From NCBI GenBank assembly GCA_026686845.1, contig JAIVEN010000002.1, forward strand, positions 27,998,001 through 28,062,000: a stretch of DNA of 64,000 nucleotides, written 5' to 3'. This DNA is from Adenanthera pavonina. Taxonomy: Eukaryota > Streptophyta > Magnoliopsida > Fabales > Fabaceae. Under the pieces are notes generated by a model. It worked only from the letters and a program-made list of their open reading frames with translations. It made no database searches and had not been told where the DNA came from. Of the stretch, positions 1 through 10,757 are shown one piece after another (position 1 is the stretch's first letter; each line of letters begins with the position of its first letter). The position numbers were made by a program, and so were the translations under genes.

Positions 1-232
1 CGTTCTTCATCTTTCATCTTTTCTTTCTTGTAGGTAAGTGCAGTATCTTGAAAGTTGGATGAACTATGTCACATACTCATCTACTCATTCTTTTTCTCCC
101 TGTTTAATAGTAATCAATTCTACCTCCTTCTCATCCCTGATTGATCTTGGGAAGTATTTTTTGTTAAATTGTTCTAAAAATAATTCCCAAGTAATAGGGA
201 CATTTCTGCCTCTTAAGATTAATTCGGCATTT
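1..232 (-). pseudogene. Ty3/gypsy gag, middle part (element D), broken
   Basis: Read on the minus strand this is the second half of a retrotransposon capsid (gag) domain. It shows the family pattern W-E-L-F-L-E-Q-F followed by KYFP, an R-x-x-K/E region, a Q-G turn and an aromatic R-Y near the end. Two in-frame stops (after QGEKE and after EYVT) break it. The reading frame continues directly from the fragment at 2156-2531 once the solo LTR at 233-2155 and one copy of its 5-bp duplication are removed. The window ends before the zinc knuckle and pol. Gag forms the virus-like particle that packages element RNA; this copy is dead. Confidence 0.8.
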
Positions 233-2155
233 TGTTAGCAAGGCTGACTTCCTAAGAGGGGGGGTGAATTGGGAAGATTGAAATTTTTCTGCACAAAGTG
301 AAGTGGGTGAAGATATCACAGTATAATGAAAGCAATAAGTAAAACAGAGTAAGCTGATAAGTAAGGCTAGGGAAAAGAAAACTCAGTGATTTATCCTGGC
401 TCGGTCTATCCACTTGACCTAAGTCCAGTCCTCAAGACAACTCTTGAGATTTATCCACTATACAGCAAGAATTTCAACGGACTCCTTGCTAATGCCACAG
501 TACATGAGTATGCTCTATTTCTGAGCTCTCTCAAACTCTCTAAGCACTTTCTCTGTGTGCTTCCCAATCCCCTTGTGAATTCCCCTCACAAGTAAATCTA
601 TCTTCCAGATGAAGAGTAGATTGTTTACAAAGATACAACTCTATTGAATAGAGTAGATATGAAGGTTAAGGTACAGATAATAAAGTTGAAAGGGTAAAGT
701 TTTTGAGATGAAGATTCAGCAGAAATTCGGTATATACAAGTTTAATTCGTTACCCATAACTTCAAATGATGTTATATTTATAGTTTTAGTTCTCAAATAT
801 CCGTTAGAGACTAAATCTATCAGTTGGGGAAGTTATCCAACGGTTACTCTGAAAAACTATCCGTTTACCAACAGTATTTAATGTTTCTGACACACTGAAT
901 TTCGAATTTTGGTTGGTCAACAGACGAATTTCGAAGGAACCGAAGGTTAAAGCTTCCAATGTTAAAATACGAAGTTCGTCTGTCCATAGAGTGAAATTCG
1001 AATTTTGAAATTTACAAGATATTTTCACAATGTAACATACGAATTTTCAAGAAGAAAGTTTTTCTGTAAATCGTGAACAGTGTTTTCAATTTGTTACAGT
1101 ACCCTCGAAATTCGAATTTTGGATACCCAAAATTCGTCTGTCCATTGAACATTCAAAGAGGCACAGTAGTTCACTTTCTTCGAAATTCAAATTTTGACAG
1201 AGTGAAATTCGTCTGTCAGAGACCAATTTTGAAACTTAATTTCTTCTTGATTTCAGATGATCTTTAACATAGTTTCAGACGAATTTCTTTGGTTTTCACA
1301 AGTTGTGTTTTGTTTGAAATTCGAATTTTAAAAGAGTGAAATTCGAATGTCACAAAGAAGCTCCTTTCAGACTAATATGAAAGTTCGAATGTTGTAAAGT
1401 CAAAGTTCGTCTGTTAGAGAGCATTTTTCAAACTTAATTTCTTCTTGATTTCAGATGATCTTTAACATAGTTTCAGACGAATTTCTTTGGTTTTCACAAG
1501 TTGTGTTTTGTCTGAAATTCGAATTTTAAAAGAGTGAAATTCGAATGTCACAAAGAAGCTCCTTTCAGACTAATATGAAAGTTCGAATGTTGTAAAGTCA
1601 AAGTTCGTCTGTCAGAGAGCATTTTTCAAACTTAATTTCTTCTTGATTTCAGATGATCTTTAACATAGTTTCAGACGAATTTCTTTGGTTTTCACAAGTT
1701 GTGTTTTGTCTGAAATTCGAATTTTGAAACTGTAAAGTTCGTCTGTCACAAAGAGGAATTTTCAGACTTGATGAAAATTTGAATTTTGAAAGACCCAAAA
1801 TTCATCTGACAGAGAGACATCTCTTCAGACTTGTTCAGTTTTAGCTCGAAATTCGAATTTCCAAAGGCAAAGTTCGAATTTCCAACTTGACAGTTCAGTT
1901 TAAACTTTCAAACTTCGTCTGTTTGTGAGTATTTTTCAAATAAGTAAAGATTTAATTTTAAATTAAGGTTTGAAAACATCTTTTTCTTCAATCAAAATCT
2001 TTTACCCAATCACAACTAAAAATAAAGATTTTACAAGAGATCTAACAGTAAATACTCAGAAAATCTTAACTTGAAACAACTTTGATCTCCTTTGTTATCT
2101 TCAATCCAAGCTCTTGAGTGTTAGTTTGGGAATCATCAAAACTCTTGATTCAACA
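233..2155 (-). mobile_element. Solo LTR of Sirevirus-type copia element, TSD CATTT
   Basis: A single LTR of 1923 bp runs from TGTTAG to TTCAACA. It lies antisense to the LTRs of element C at 30873 and 57187, which start TGTTGAATCAAG. It is flanked by cattt at 228-232 and again at 2156-2160. There is no internal sequence, so it is a solo LTR left by LTR-LTR recombination. It interrupts the gag gene of element D. The body is crowded with two alternating motifs, the palindrome AATTCGAATT and CAGACGAA/TTCGTCTG, and carries a tandem repeat not found in the other copies here. Confidence 0.93.
1235..1725. repeat. 198-bp tandem repeat, about 2.5 copies, inside the solo LTR
   Basis: The phrase cttaatttcttcttgatttc recurs at 1235, 1433 and 1631, giving a 198-bp period. 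Copies are nearly identical over the full unit, and the third breaks off near 1725. Each unit holds several AATTCGAA and TTCGTCTG motifs. The equivalent part of the other Sirevirus LTRs in the window (for example near 35590) has one copy, so this is a local expansion. Confidence 0.9.
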
Positions 2156-2531
2156 CATTTATCCACCATCTACCTGCTTCTCTTTCCAACATGTGGGTGG
2201 CTAACAAAGCTTTGGTTTCTAAATCACATTTCATTACTTGAAATATCTTCTCTTGTCTACTTATCCAATGCTCTGCCTCTTGTACATCAAATTTACCATC
2301 GAGTGATGGTAGATGATGCTCATAGAATTGGAGTACAATTTGATCTTGTTTTACTTGGGGTCTTGGAGATTCAAGCTGGATAGAAAGATTTGCTGGTGAT
2401 GGTACATTTTTAAGGTTTGGTTTTTGAGCATTTACAATTTCCTATAATTGCTATATAACTTGCTGTTGTTGTTCTAGTTGCCTTAGAATTGCTTGTAATG
2501 CCATTTCTTGTGTTTCCTTTTCGTTGGCCAT
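2156..2531 (-). pseudogene. Ty3/gypsy gag, N-terminal part (element D)
   Basis: The minus strand has an ATG at 2531 followed by a glutamine-rich start (LEQQQQ). It then shows the conserved capsid start: Q-F-Y-E-H-H-L-P-S-L-D-G-K-F, A-E-H-W-I-S, the K-A-L-L-A segment and G-R-W-W. Two early stops lie in the glutamine-rich leader. At 2156 the frame is cut by the solo LTR and resumes at 232, so WW-I-N is followed by AELILRG. The protein would be the gag/capsid of a Ty3/gypsy element on the minus strand. Confidence 0.82.
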
Positions 2532-2805
2532 TTACCTACCTTTTTTTGTATTCACCATGTTTGCTTTTCTTCTTTTTCTAACAATTAAAGACCATAGAAA
2601 TAAAAAAATTTTCATATTATACAAGTATCCAAAACATAGTTTCATTCATATATCATTTAATTTACATATCTTTATGTTGTTCATATGTGGATACACATAA
2701 GTATCATTTCCTAATGTATATCAAGAGTTCATAAAACTAAATGATTTAAGTGACTTCTATTTATATTAAAAAATGTCACTACTAACACACACTAAATGCA
2801 TTTGT

Positions 2806-3679
2806 TTATGAAGATGCGTCACTCTGAACCGAGGATCCTTTATCATAGTCATCCAGTGATATGATTTTAGGTTCATCTTTCTCCCTAGGTTTTCCTTCAT
2901 TATCTTCTTCTATAGGTTCTTCTTCTTCTCCTTCATTAACCTCTTCTTTCATCTCAGGATCTTCTTCGATTTCATTTTCTCACCTTGTTCTTCCTTTGGT
3001 TGATATCTTTCTTGAAATTCTCTCCTTACCTCCTTAGCTCAACGTCTTTCGTCATGTATTTTCAGCTCTATAATAAGCTCTATCATACAATACTCTTCTA
3101 AGTAACCCATATAATATCTTTGATGGGGGTCCAAAACAAAGTATTAGGAATAATACGAAAGAGTATCTCCATCCAAATTATTTCCAGGAATTGCATAACG
3201 TATGTACCGATTTCCCTCTAGTACTTTGGAAAATGGTTCAAGAACTCCATCATTCTCTTGTGATCATTTTCTTGTTGTCCATTGTTGTCCAATTTCCTCT
3301 CATGATACACCCTATAAAGAATATTGATCACATCTCTCCTTACATCATAACATTCATACGGGTTAGTTGCATGTGATCCTTCATCCTATGACACTATATA
3401 TTGTGCTTGCCATGAACTATTAGCTTCTAAATATGCCTTCTCTTCTTCATTGAATAACTCATCTTCTAAGAGCTCTGGATAGTCAGCTAGATCTGGATCT
3501 ACTAAATTTTCAACCTCTAAAACTGGTATATTGTTTAAAGGAGGATATGATGCTAGTTGGGGTGATTGAGGAGCTAATGAATGTTCACCCGGTCCTTTTG
3601 ATGAACCAGAGGAGTCTGAACCCTCAGCGCTAATCCACCCTTGGCTATCTGGTGTCTTGCAACTTCCTTCAACAAACAT
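2806..3679 (-). pseudogene. Unrecognised ORF upstream of gag (element D), acidic C-terminus
   Basis: On the minus strand, from ATG at 3679, about 290 codons read with few stops (3386-3388 and one near 3238) and at least one frame change. The start is rich in S, G and P. A leucine/acidic middle follows (PELLEDELFNEEEKAY), then basic helical stretches (DVRRDVINIL, NDHKRMMEFL). The tail is strongly acidic (repeated EE, then ISLDDYDKGSSVQ) before a TAA at 2806. It ends about 275 bp before the gag ATG. An ORF before gag is known in Tat/Ogre-type gypsy elements, but I do not recognise this protein and assign no function. Confidence 0.5.
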
Positions 3680-4404
3680 GGTATCTATTTTAGGAGTAAC
3701 AAAACACTCAGTTCTTATCTTAAAGAATCACCATTCTAACTAAATTGCTTTCAAAATAGAATTCAAGTTGTCCTTACCAAAATCTTTTGCTCTTATTCAA
3801 AAAATTAACACCTTATTTTACAACCATTAAACATGTATGATTTCATGATTAAGGTTCAAAATAAAGTGATTTTGAAAACAAATGAGTCCTTAATTTCACA
3901 TAGACTAAGCTTAAGTTGTAAAATTTTGCTAAACTTTGAAAATTCATAACTACGTCCATGATAATTTGTTTGGAAAAATGACATCTATGTCCCATTATTT
4001 TGTCTTTTAGTGTCTACTACATCAATTTTCACTTTCACCCCCATGACTTAATTTTCTTTGCAATTTGTTCCCTAAGTACTACTACTACCATTTTTCCCAA
4101 GGTATAAAATCTCAACCTATAGCTTCACAAGATTTCTGATGTCATACAGCACACATTCACAGTTGACTACTAAGTCAAATTTTATCTAGAGTTGTATATA
4201 ATGACATGTGAAATTTTAAATAGTCATAGTTTCTAAACATCATATCCAACTTATTTAGTTCTAGCTAAAGGTTCCATATGGTTTCTAATGTCATATAATG
4301 CATGTTCACAATTCAATCAAAATCCAACTTAAAACATAGATACAAAACATGTGAAGTTCAAGCTATGTTATAAGTTCTATAGTTAGTGAGAATCAGACTA
4401 TTAC
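3680..4404. other. Non-coding, LTR-like sequence, boundaries not found
   Basis: No coding region is visible. Short phrases resemble the gypsy LTRs elsewhere in the window: a 'ggaaaaatgacatctatgtccc' type block near 3975 and 'gtttctaatgtcatataatgc' near 4278. This is therefore probably the leader and decayed 5' LTR of element D. I could not find a primer-binding site or terminal TG/CA with duplications, and the right edge is cut by the copia fragment. Confidence 0.35.
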
Positions 4405-5460
4405 AGTTAGAATCAACATTTTGACAAAGTAGTCAAAGAGTTTGGATTTATCCAAAATGTTGATGAACTTTGTATTTACAAGAAGGTTAGTAGGAGCATA
4501 ATTGTATTTCTAGTGCTTTATGTTGATGACATCCTACTCATTGGGAATGATATTCCTACCTTGCAGAATGTCAAGACTTGGTTATGAAAGTGTTTCTCAA
4601 TGAAGGACTTAGAAGAAGCCACCTATATCCTAGGGATTAAGATCTATAGGGATAGATCCAAGAGGCTAATTGATCTAAGTCATTGTACTTATATAGACAA
4701 AGTATTACATAGGTTTTGTATGCAAGATTCAAAGAGGGGTTACATACTCATGTCTCATGGCCTCAACCTCAACAAAGCTTAGTGTCCTTGTTCATGAGAT
4801 AAGTGAGAACGTATGAGCAAGATTCCATATGCTTCGGCAATTGGATCTATAATGTATGCCATGTTGTGCACTTGACCACATGTCTCATATGCCTTGAGCA
4901 TGACTAGTAGATGTCAGTCAGATCCAGGTGAGAATCACTGGACTACTGTCAAGAATATCTTAAAGGACTTGAGAAGGACTAAGGATGTATTCTTAGTGTA
5001 TGGAGGATTGGAAAATGAGTTGGTTGTAAATGGTTACATATATGCAAGTTTCCAATCTAACAAAGATTATTCTAGATCACAATCAGGATTCCTATTCTGT
5101 TTAATGGTAAAGCAGTTAGTTGGAAGAGTTCTAAGCAAAGCACTATAGCTAATTCTACAACAGAAGCTGAGTACCTAGCAGCATCAGATGCAACTAAGAA
5201 AGCTGTTTGGATTAAGAAGTTCATCACTAAGCTAGGAGTGGTGCCTACTATCTCAAATCCAATAGATCTATTTTGTGACAACAACGGCGAAACAACATAG
5301 GCTAAAGAACCTAGGTCACATCAAAGAAACAAACACATACTTAGGCAATACCATCTCATCAAAGAAATCATCGATAGGGGTGATATAAAGATACGTGAAA
5401 TATCAATTGATGACAATGTTGTTGATCCTCTTACTAAGCCGCTTGCATAGATAAAGCATG
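4405..5460 (+). pseudogene. Ty1/copia reverse transcriptase-RNase H, 3' part of pol
   Basis: The frame starts inside the reverse transcriptase at N-Q-H-F-D-K-V-V-K-E-F-G-F. It runs through the catalytic LYVDDILLIGND (near 4520), then L-G-I-K-I-Y, I-P-Y-A-S-A-I-G-S and the RNase H segment with TEAEYLAA (near 5163). It ends in a K-P-L-A type terminus before the LTR. Stops and small indels are scattered through it, for example the stop in KTWL-K, after NLNKA, and frame changes after 4790 and 5110. The gag, protease, integrase and 5' LTR are missing. The order and motifs are those of Ty1/copia. Confidence 0.88.
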
Positions 5461-5523
5461 AGCATCATGTTAGGTCAATGGGCATTAGATATATCAATGA
5501 TTGGGCCTAGGTCAAGTCGGAGT

Positions 5524-7254
5524 TGTTGGAGATTGTGTCCTAGGCCAATCATTGTATTATGAACATTATACTTCATCAAGAAAAAGAAGGTGTTTTTTTT
5601 CTTTCATTGTTATATTATTTGCATGTTTTTCTTTATAATGATATCCTTGGATAAATTATTTTATCACAAATGTCCCTAGTCAATCATCTTTGTGTGAATA
5701 ATGATAAACTAAGGTAAGTATGATTTTGATTGATAATTATGTATGAAGATACAAATCAAAATCCTAAGCTCCTATTAGGAATAGGCACTGGATCGACCTA
5801 TTATGAGATAGCTGCATCGATCAAGTCATAGGCATATCTCATATATAACCATGTTACTAAGCCCTCAGACCTGAGATCATCATGGCTTCCTACATGGGGA
5901 ACACTATAGTTTGGCATAGTCAAAAGTCACCTTTAATTAGGAGATCATACAGGCTATGATTGGGTATAGTGGAACTCGTGCGGAGGAATATGAATAGTCA
6001 AGATGTAATTTGTCCCTCTAATTAATGGAGAGATATATTTGGGCCTCTCGATAAGTGAGACTAAAAAATGCATGGTTATGCTCGAATGGAAGAGTTTCCA
6101 TTTTTTCTGTCAGTCTGCTCGAAGATTGAGAAAGTGATGGTTGAGTAAGATGAGGATTACATTTCCATGCCTTATACTTGACCTATATATCATGAAACAA
6201 AAGGGATGTGATCAGGTTATATGATTGGTAATAAGAATCACCGATCTCATATGATTTAGGTAGCCACAATATCTTAGTAGAGGCCACTTGTGACTTGTGG
6301 GGTCCAATAGTATTATTTGCCCACTGCCAACATCATATGGGCCTACAAGATTGCACATAAGAGTGGACCAACTCGAGCTAGAATGTCCAGATTTGTTAAA
6401 TCTAAAATGTTTCTAGATTCAATGAATTTAATATTCAATTTAGAGTGACTGAATTATATATATATTTGATATATATATTACAAAATTTGAAATGTATATA
6501 TGTTTGATTTATTATATATATTTGATATACATTATATTATATCAAAAAATATATATATTTTTTATTCAAATTAATTTAAATGCATTAGTTTTAAATTTAA
6601 TTCTATGTGATAGATTTAAATTTAAACTAATGTCACAATCTAAACTTGATTTAGATTGGATTCTAAATTTGAATTTAAACTAATAATCTAAATTTGATTT
6701 ATATGATAAATTAAATTAAGATTTGATTTTAGATGTAGATTAGATAGTTAGTTTAAATTTAATCTATTAGATAGATTTAAATTCAAACTAATCTATTTTA
6801 TTAATATTTGATTTAGTTTAAATTATTGATTTAAATTAAATAAATATCAATCCTATCTATATATTAATATAAACTAGGATTATATGATACAGAATCAATA
6901 CAATTTCAAACTACCCTAAAGAGAGAGTGGTCGTACGCTCATAGAGAGACTGTATGGATGAACAGCGAACAATAAAACTGTATGGATGAACAACGAAGGC
7001 GTACGAATGTACAGACATTCACAAATAGAGGTGCTAGCTCACAGTTAGAGTTTGACACACCGTTCATGTGGATACTAGTAGAGAGAGCTGATCAGTCACG
7101 TTAGTTCTTGGGATCCAACGAAACAAAAAAGAACACCAAGGGATGCACTGGAGGTAAATTCTTTTTCTACATCTCAATCTAAACAATATTGGTGGATCCA
7201 TGGGAGAGAATTTCTTGATAGTTTTTTACTACGTGTGTGCTAAAATTCCCAACA
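5524..7254 (+). repeat. 3' LTR of the truncated copia element
   Basis: The sequence begins TGTTGGAGATTGTG, directly after a short purine stretch that follows the end of pol, and ends AAATTCCCAACA. That gives 1731 bp with the TG...CA ends of copia LTRs. The middle (about 6430-6860) is extremely AT-rich, with TATATA runs. No partner 5' LTR is in the window, so no TSD can be checked. Its right end abuts the LTR of element B, which lacks its own first 30 or so bases. Confidence 0.85.
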
Positions 7255-9972
7255 GAAATGTGTAGAAAATTTGTAAAAATGGGCAAACATCATTTTATGT
7301 GAAATAGGGCAAGAGGTCATTTTTCCCGGTTAGACAAAAAAAAATGAGAAATTTCATTCTTGCCCCTAAAGAATTATGAAAATTATATTTATGTCCCAAG
7401 AATAAAACTTCACGTGGGGGTGAAAGGAATAAAATTCTTGGAAAAAATTACACCTAATGACTAAAAAGTTTTAAAAATTATAAATTTGGACTGAGTCAAG
7501 TGTAAGTTTGTAAATATGTAATATTATTGTCAAAATGAAGCGTTCAACGAGAGAAGTCCAATGGTATATGGCACTGAGGGTTAATATTAAAGGATAAAGA
7601 AATAATCAGTGTCAGATTAAAAAGTAACTTTATGCTGATAAAGGTGCTTTTGGATATGCAAAAGCTAAAATGTCAGAAAAAAAAGCTATTGGATATTGTA
7701 AAAGGAGCTTTCTAAAGACAAGATAATAAGTAATGTGAGACACAAGTTTACTTTGTTCTTGTTCTAGTAAAGTCAAATTATATTGTAAAAGTAATTTTAC
7801 TGGTCCGAGTATAAAGTAACCAATACAAGATATTACTGGACTGGGAAAAATATGCAGTATTTTGGGGATATTATTCTCTCAAGTTGGCACCACTTGGTAG
7901 CTTACAAGTGACCAAATGGAAACCTTAGTGATTAAGTAAACTTAAGGGCTAAGTCTTGGTTAAATTAATTAAGTTGTTTAGCAAAAACCAATCTTAATTA
8001 GTGGCTTATATATCCCTCCTCTCATTACACGTTTAGACACTTTGGAAGAGGGAGAAAAGCTGCAGCTAAGAGAAAATGGAAGGAAAGTAATGTGAAGGAG
8101 GAAGAAAAAATGGAAGAAAATAGGAAGAAAACCAGGAAAAATTTGTAAGTCACCAAACCTATGATCTTGATGAGGTCTAGCTTTTTTCCTTAGTGGTTAG
8201 GTTGGTTTCCTTGCAATTTTCTCTTCTTCTCTCACTGCCTAATTTTGGCATAAGCATGATTTTAGGGAGGGAAGTTGTTTTAAACCATAAAATGATGATT
8301 AAGCATGATATTTTGAAAAAGAAAGCAAGCATAACATGACTTGAGCAAGTTTTTTGAAAAACATATTTCTTTTCCTTAGGGCAGATTTTGGTTAGTATAG
8401 AAAGCCATTTTAGCATGGTAATTTCATAGTTTTGATGTCAAAAATGGATTTTTCCACGGCCAAAAACCTTAAGAATAAGTATATGCTTCATGGTATAAGC
8501 TAAGATAGACAACTTGGATAATTAAGAGTGTTAAGAGTTTCATTTGAGCCATATGTGTTATACTACGGAATCAATGGTTTGAGCCATTGTTCAATGTTGT
8601 CTAGGGAATTGAGGAAGTTGAAGGAACTTGTGCAATCATTGAAAGCAAAAGGTATAACCAAGGGAAGTCATCAAAGGGAGCTTAGTTTATATATTCTTGC
8701 ATATGTTATTTTATTGTTTTGCTTTGATGTAAATTGGTTGCCATATTATGTATTTTGTTTTCTTGACTAGTTTTGGCTGTAATATGAGGGCTTTTATTCC
8801 CTGGGATGTCCATTTTCTAAGCTGTTATGACTTATATGGCAATTTGTTGATTTATGTGAATTAATGTGATTTTAAGTGATCACTGTGTGAAATGAATAAC
8901 ATGATGCATGAATATAACTTGCTATTGAGATTGCCCACAATCTCATCCCTCAAGTATCCCAAATAATAGGCACAGGCTATGGCAATTGTGTTTAGAGACC
9001 TGAGGAGAATGAAAGAGAGAATGATGCTTGATGGTGTTTTAAAGCTATGAGTGTATATTTTTATGTAATGTATAAAATCACATATATGCTTTCAAGAGCT
9101 GTGCTGTTATGTTATTGTGTCCTTATGTGGACTATGAAATGTATGGTATAGATTGGAACATGGGATGATCACGTGAGCATGTTGTAAGGCTTATGTTCCA
9201 TGTTAAATTGTTGGAAGCACATTCCATGGCAATAAAAGTATAGTTAACATTTTTTGACCAAAACAAGGAAAATAGGATAAGTTTTATATATGCCTTGAAA
9301 CTAGAAAGAACAAGCTTTTCAAAGAGAAAAAGAACATTGAATTTGGACTAGTACATGAATTATAGTGAATTTTTTAAGAAAAGGGTTAAAACTGGACAGT
9401 GCTGTGAAAACCATGATTTTTACCATCTGTATTGTTTATTTTAAAAGGTAGTAGAAATTCATACAGAACTCCAAAAAAATCATTGTATGAAAAGATATAT
9501 GCTTTGAGTTCAATTGGAGCTATACAGTAAGTGATATACATGTTTTCCTATAACTATTCCAATAAGAATGAGTTTCTGACCCTTAGTGATTTAAGTTGAA
9601 ATCATGCGCTGCACATGTTCCTTAAATATATAAGAAAAATATAGCTATAGTAGATAATAGAGCTTTCCAATGGCATATAGAATGCATGATTTCGCTCAGT
9701 ATAGTGTTAGATATGCATTTTTTAAAGTTATGGCCAAAATCCTAGAAAAGAGAAAAATGACCATTTGAACAGTCAAAGTTTGAGCAATATACTGTACTGA
9801 TTGGTCTAGTCAAATGCAATTTGTATAATTTTCCCTTGTAGACCATGCTTCAAGCTTCATTTAAAGACTTGAATCACATCAATAGGAGTTTTCTAGAATT
9901 AGTCATAATTTTTCAAAATTTGTCCAGAAAACTTGGGCACCAAATGAACAGTAACACCATTTTTTTATTTTA
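7255..9972 (+). mobile_element. Gypsy element B, 5' LTR, first part
   Basis: This matches the LTRs of element G (42567 and 50125) in the same orientation. From 'gaaatgtgtagaaaatttg' it runs through the conserved block 'aggtcatttttcc' and the 'gtttgagcaatatactg' to 'tttttcaaaatttgtcc' part. The first 30 or so bases (TGTAACATCC...) are missing at the copia junction. It stops at 9972, where the MULE inserts, and resumes at 62585. Open frames inside it (8177-8416 minus, 8528-8770 plus) do not resemble proteins. Confidence 0.82.
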
Positions 9973-10242
9973 GGGAAAATTAAGCATTTCATCCCTCAAC
10001 TTTGCATCAATTTTGAAATAGGTCCTTGAACTATTTTTTTCACTGACATCCTTAATATATTTAACTATTTTGGCATTAATCCCTGAACTTGCGTTCCATT
10101 AGAAAATAGATCCCTGAGGCTGCCACGTGGCTAAACGGTGCTGATGTGGCTGACAATTATGCTCACTTGGGCACCATGTGGATAATACCTGATGATATGG
10201 AAAAAAGGGGTTATGTGGCAACAATAAATTTTTAAAAAGAAA
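9973..10242 (+). repeat. MULE left terminal inverted repeat
   Basis: It starts GGGAAAATTAAGCATTTC and is matched, inverted, by 62306-62584. Shared blocks include catttcatccctcaactttg, the 'actgacatccttaatatatttaactattttggcattaat' stretch, a 'gccacgtggctaa' block with a G-box-like CACGTG, 'gctcacttggg', and 'aggggttatgtggca' before an A-rich end. Similarity fades after the A-rich stretch near 10242. Confidence 0.93.
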
Positions 10243-10757
10243 AATTGAGGAAGGTCACCTACGTGACTCTGCATAATTGTCCTAGCAGAGAGAGGTTGTA
10301 GTTGTAGACGGTCGAAGAAGAGAGAAGTGGCTGAAAGTTTAAGCTTTACCATTTTCTGTAGATGACGAAGCCGATGGTGCCATATGAGGGGACTAACACA
10401 GAACAGGTCGAAGCATCTGTCCTCCTCTCAGGTTTCACTTTGTTGTTCAATTCCTTTGCTCCATCACACATTCCCTTCTCGTTGCTTATTTTCTCTTCTC
10501 CTTGTTCGTCATTTTGCATATTCACCATGGGTGATTCCCCACTATTTCTACAGATTTTGATATAGTTTGTAGATTTGCAAATTCCTTCAGGTGCCCTGCT
10601 CCTTATTCGTTCTTTTCTAAGATTTCTATCGTAGGTGCGTTCCTTCCGTCATCTTTAATCCTTCCTTGTAGTTCAATTTGACATAATTTTTGTGCTGTAA
10701 TTAACTTAAAAGTGATATCTTCCCTTGTAGTTCAATTCTGACATATAAGTTGGTGTT
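10243..10757. other. MULE interior, no gene recognised
   Basis: This is unique sequence between the left TIR and the solo LTR. Overlapping short open frames exist on both strands (10362-10565 plus, 10346-10528 minus), but neither resembles a known protein. Pyrimidine-rich tracts near 10440-10530 and 10600-10680 could be transcribed leader or intron sequence. Confidence 0.4.
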
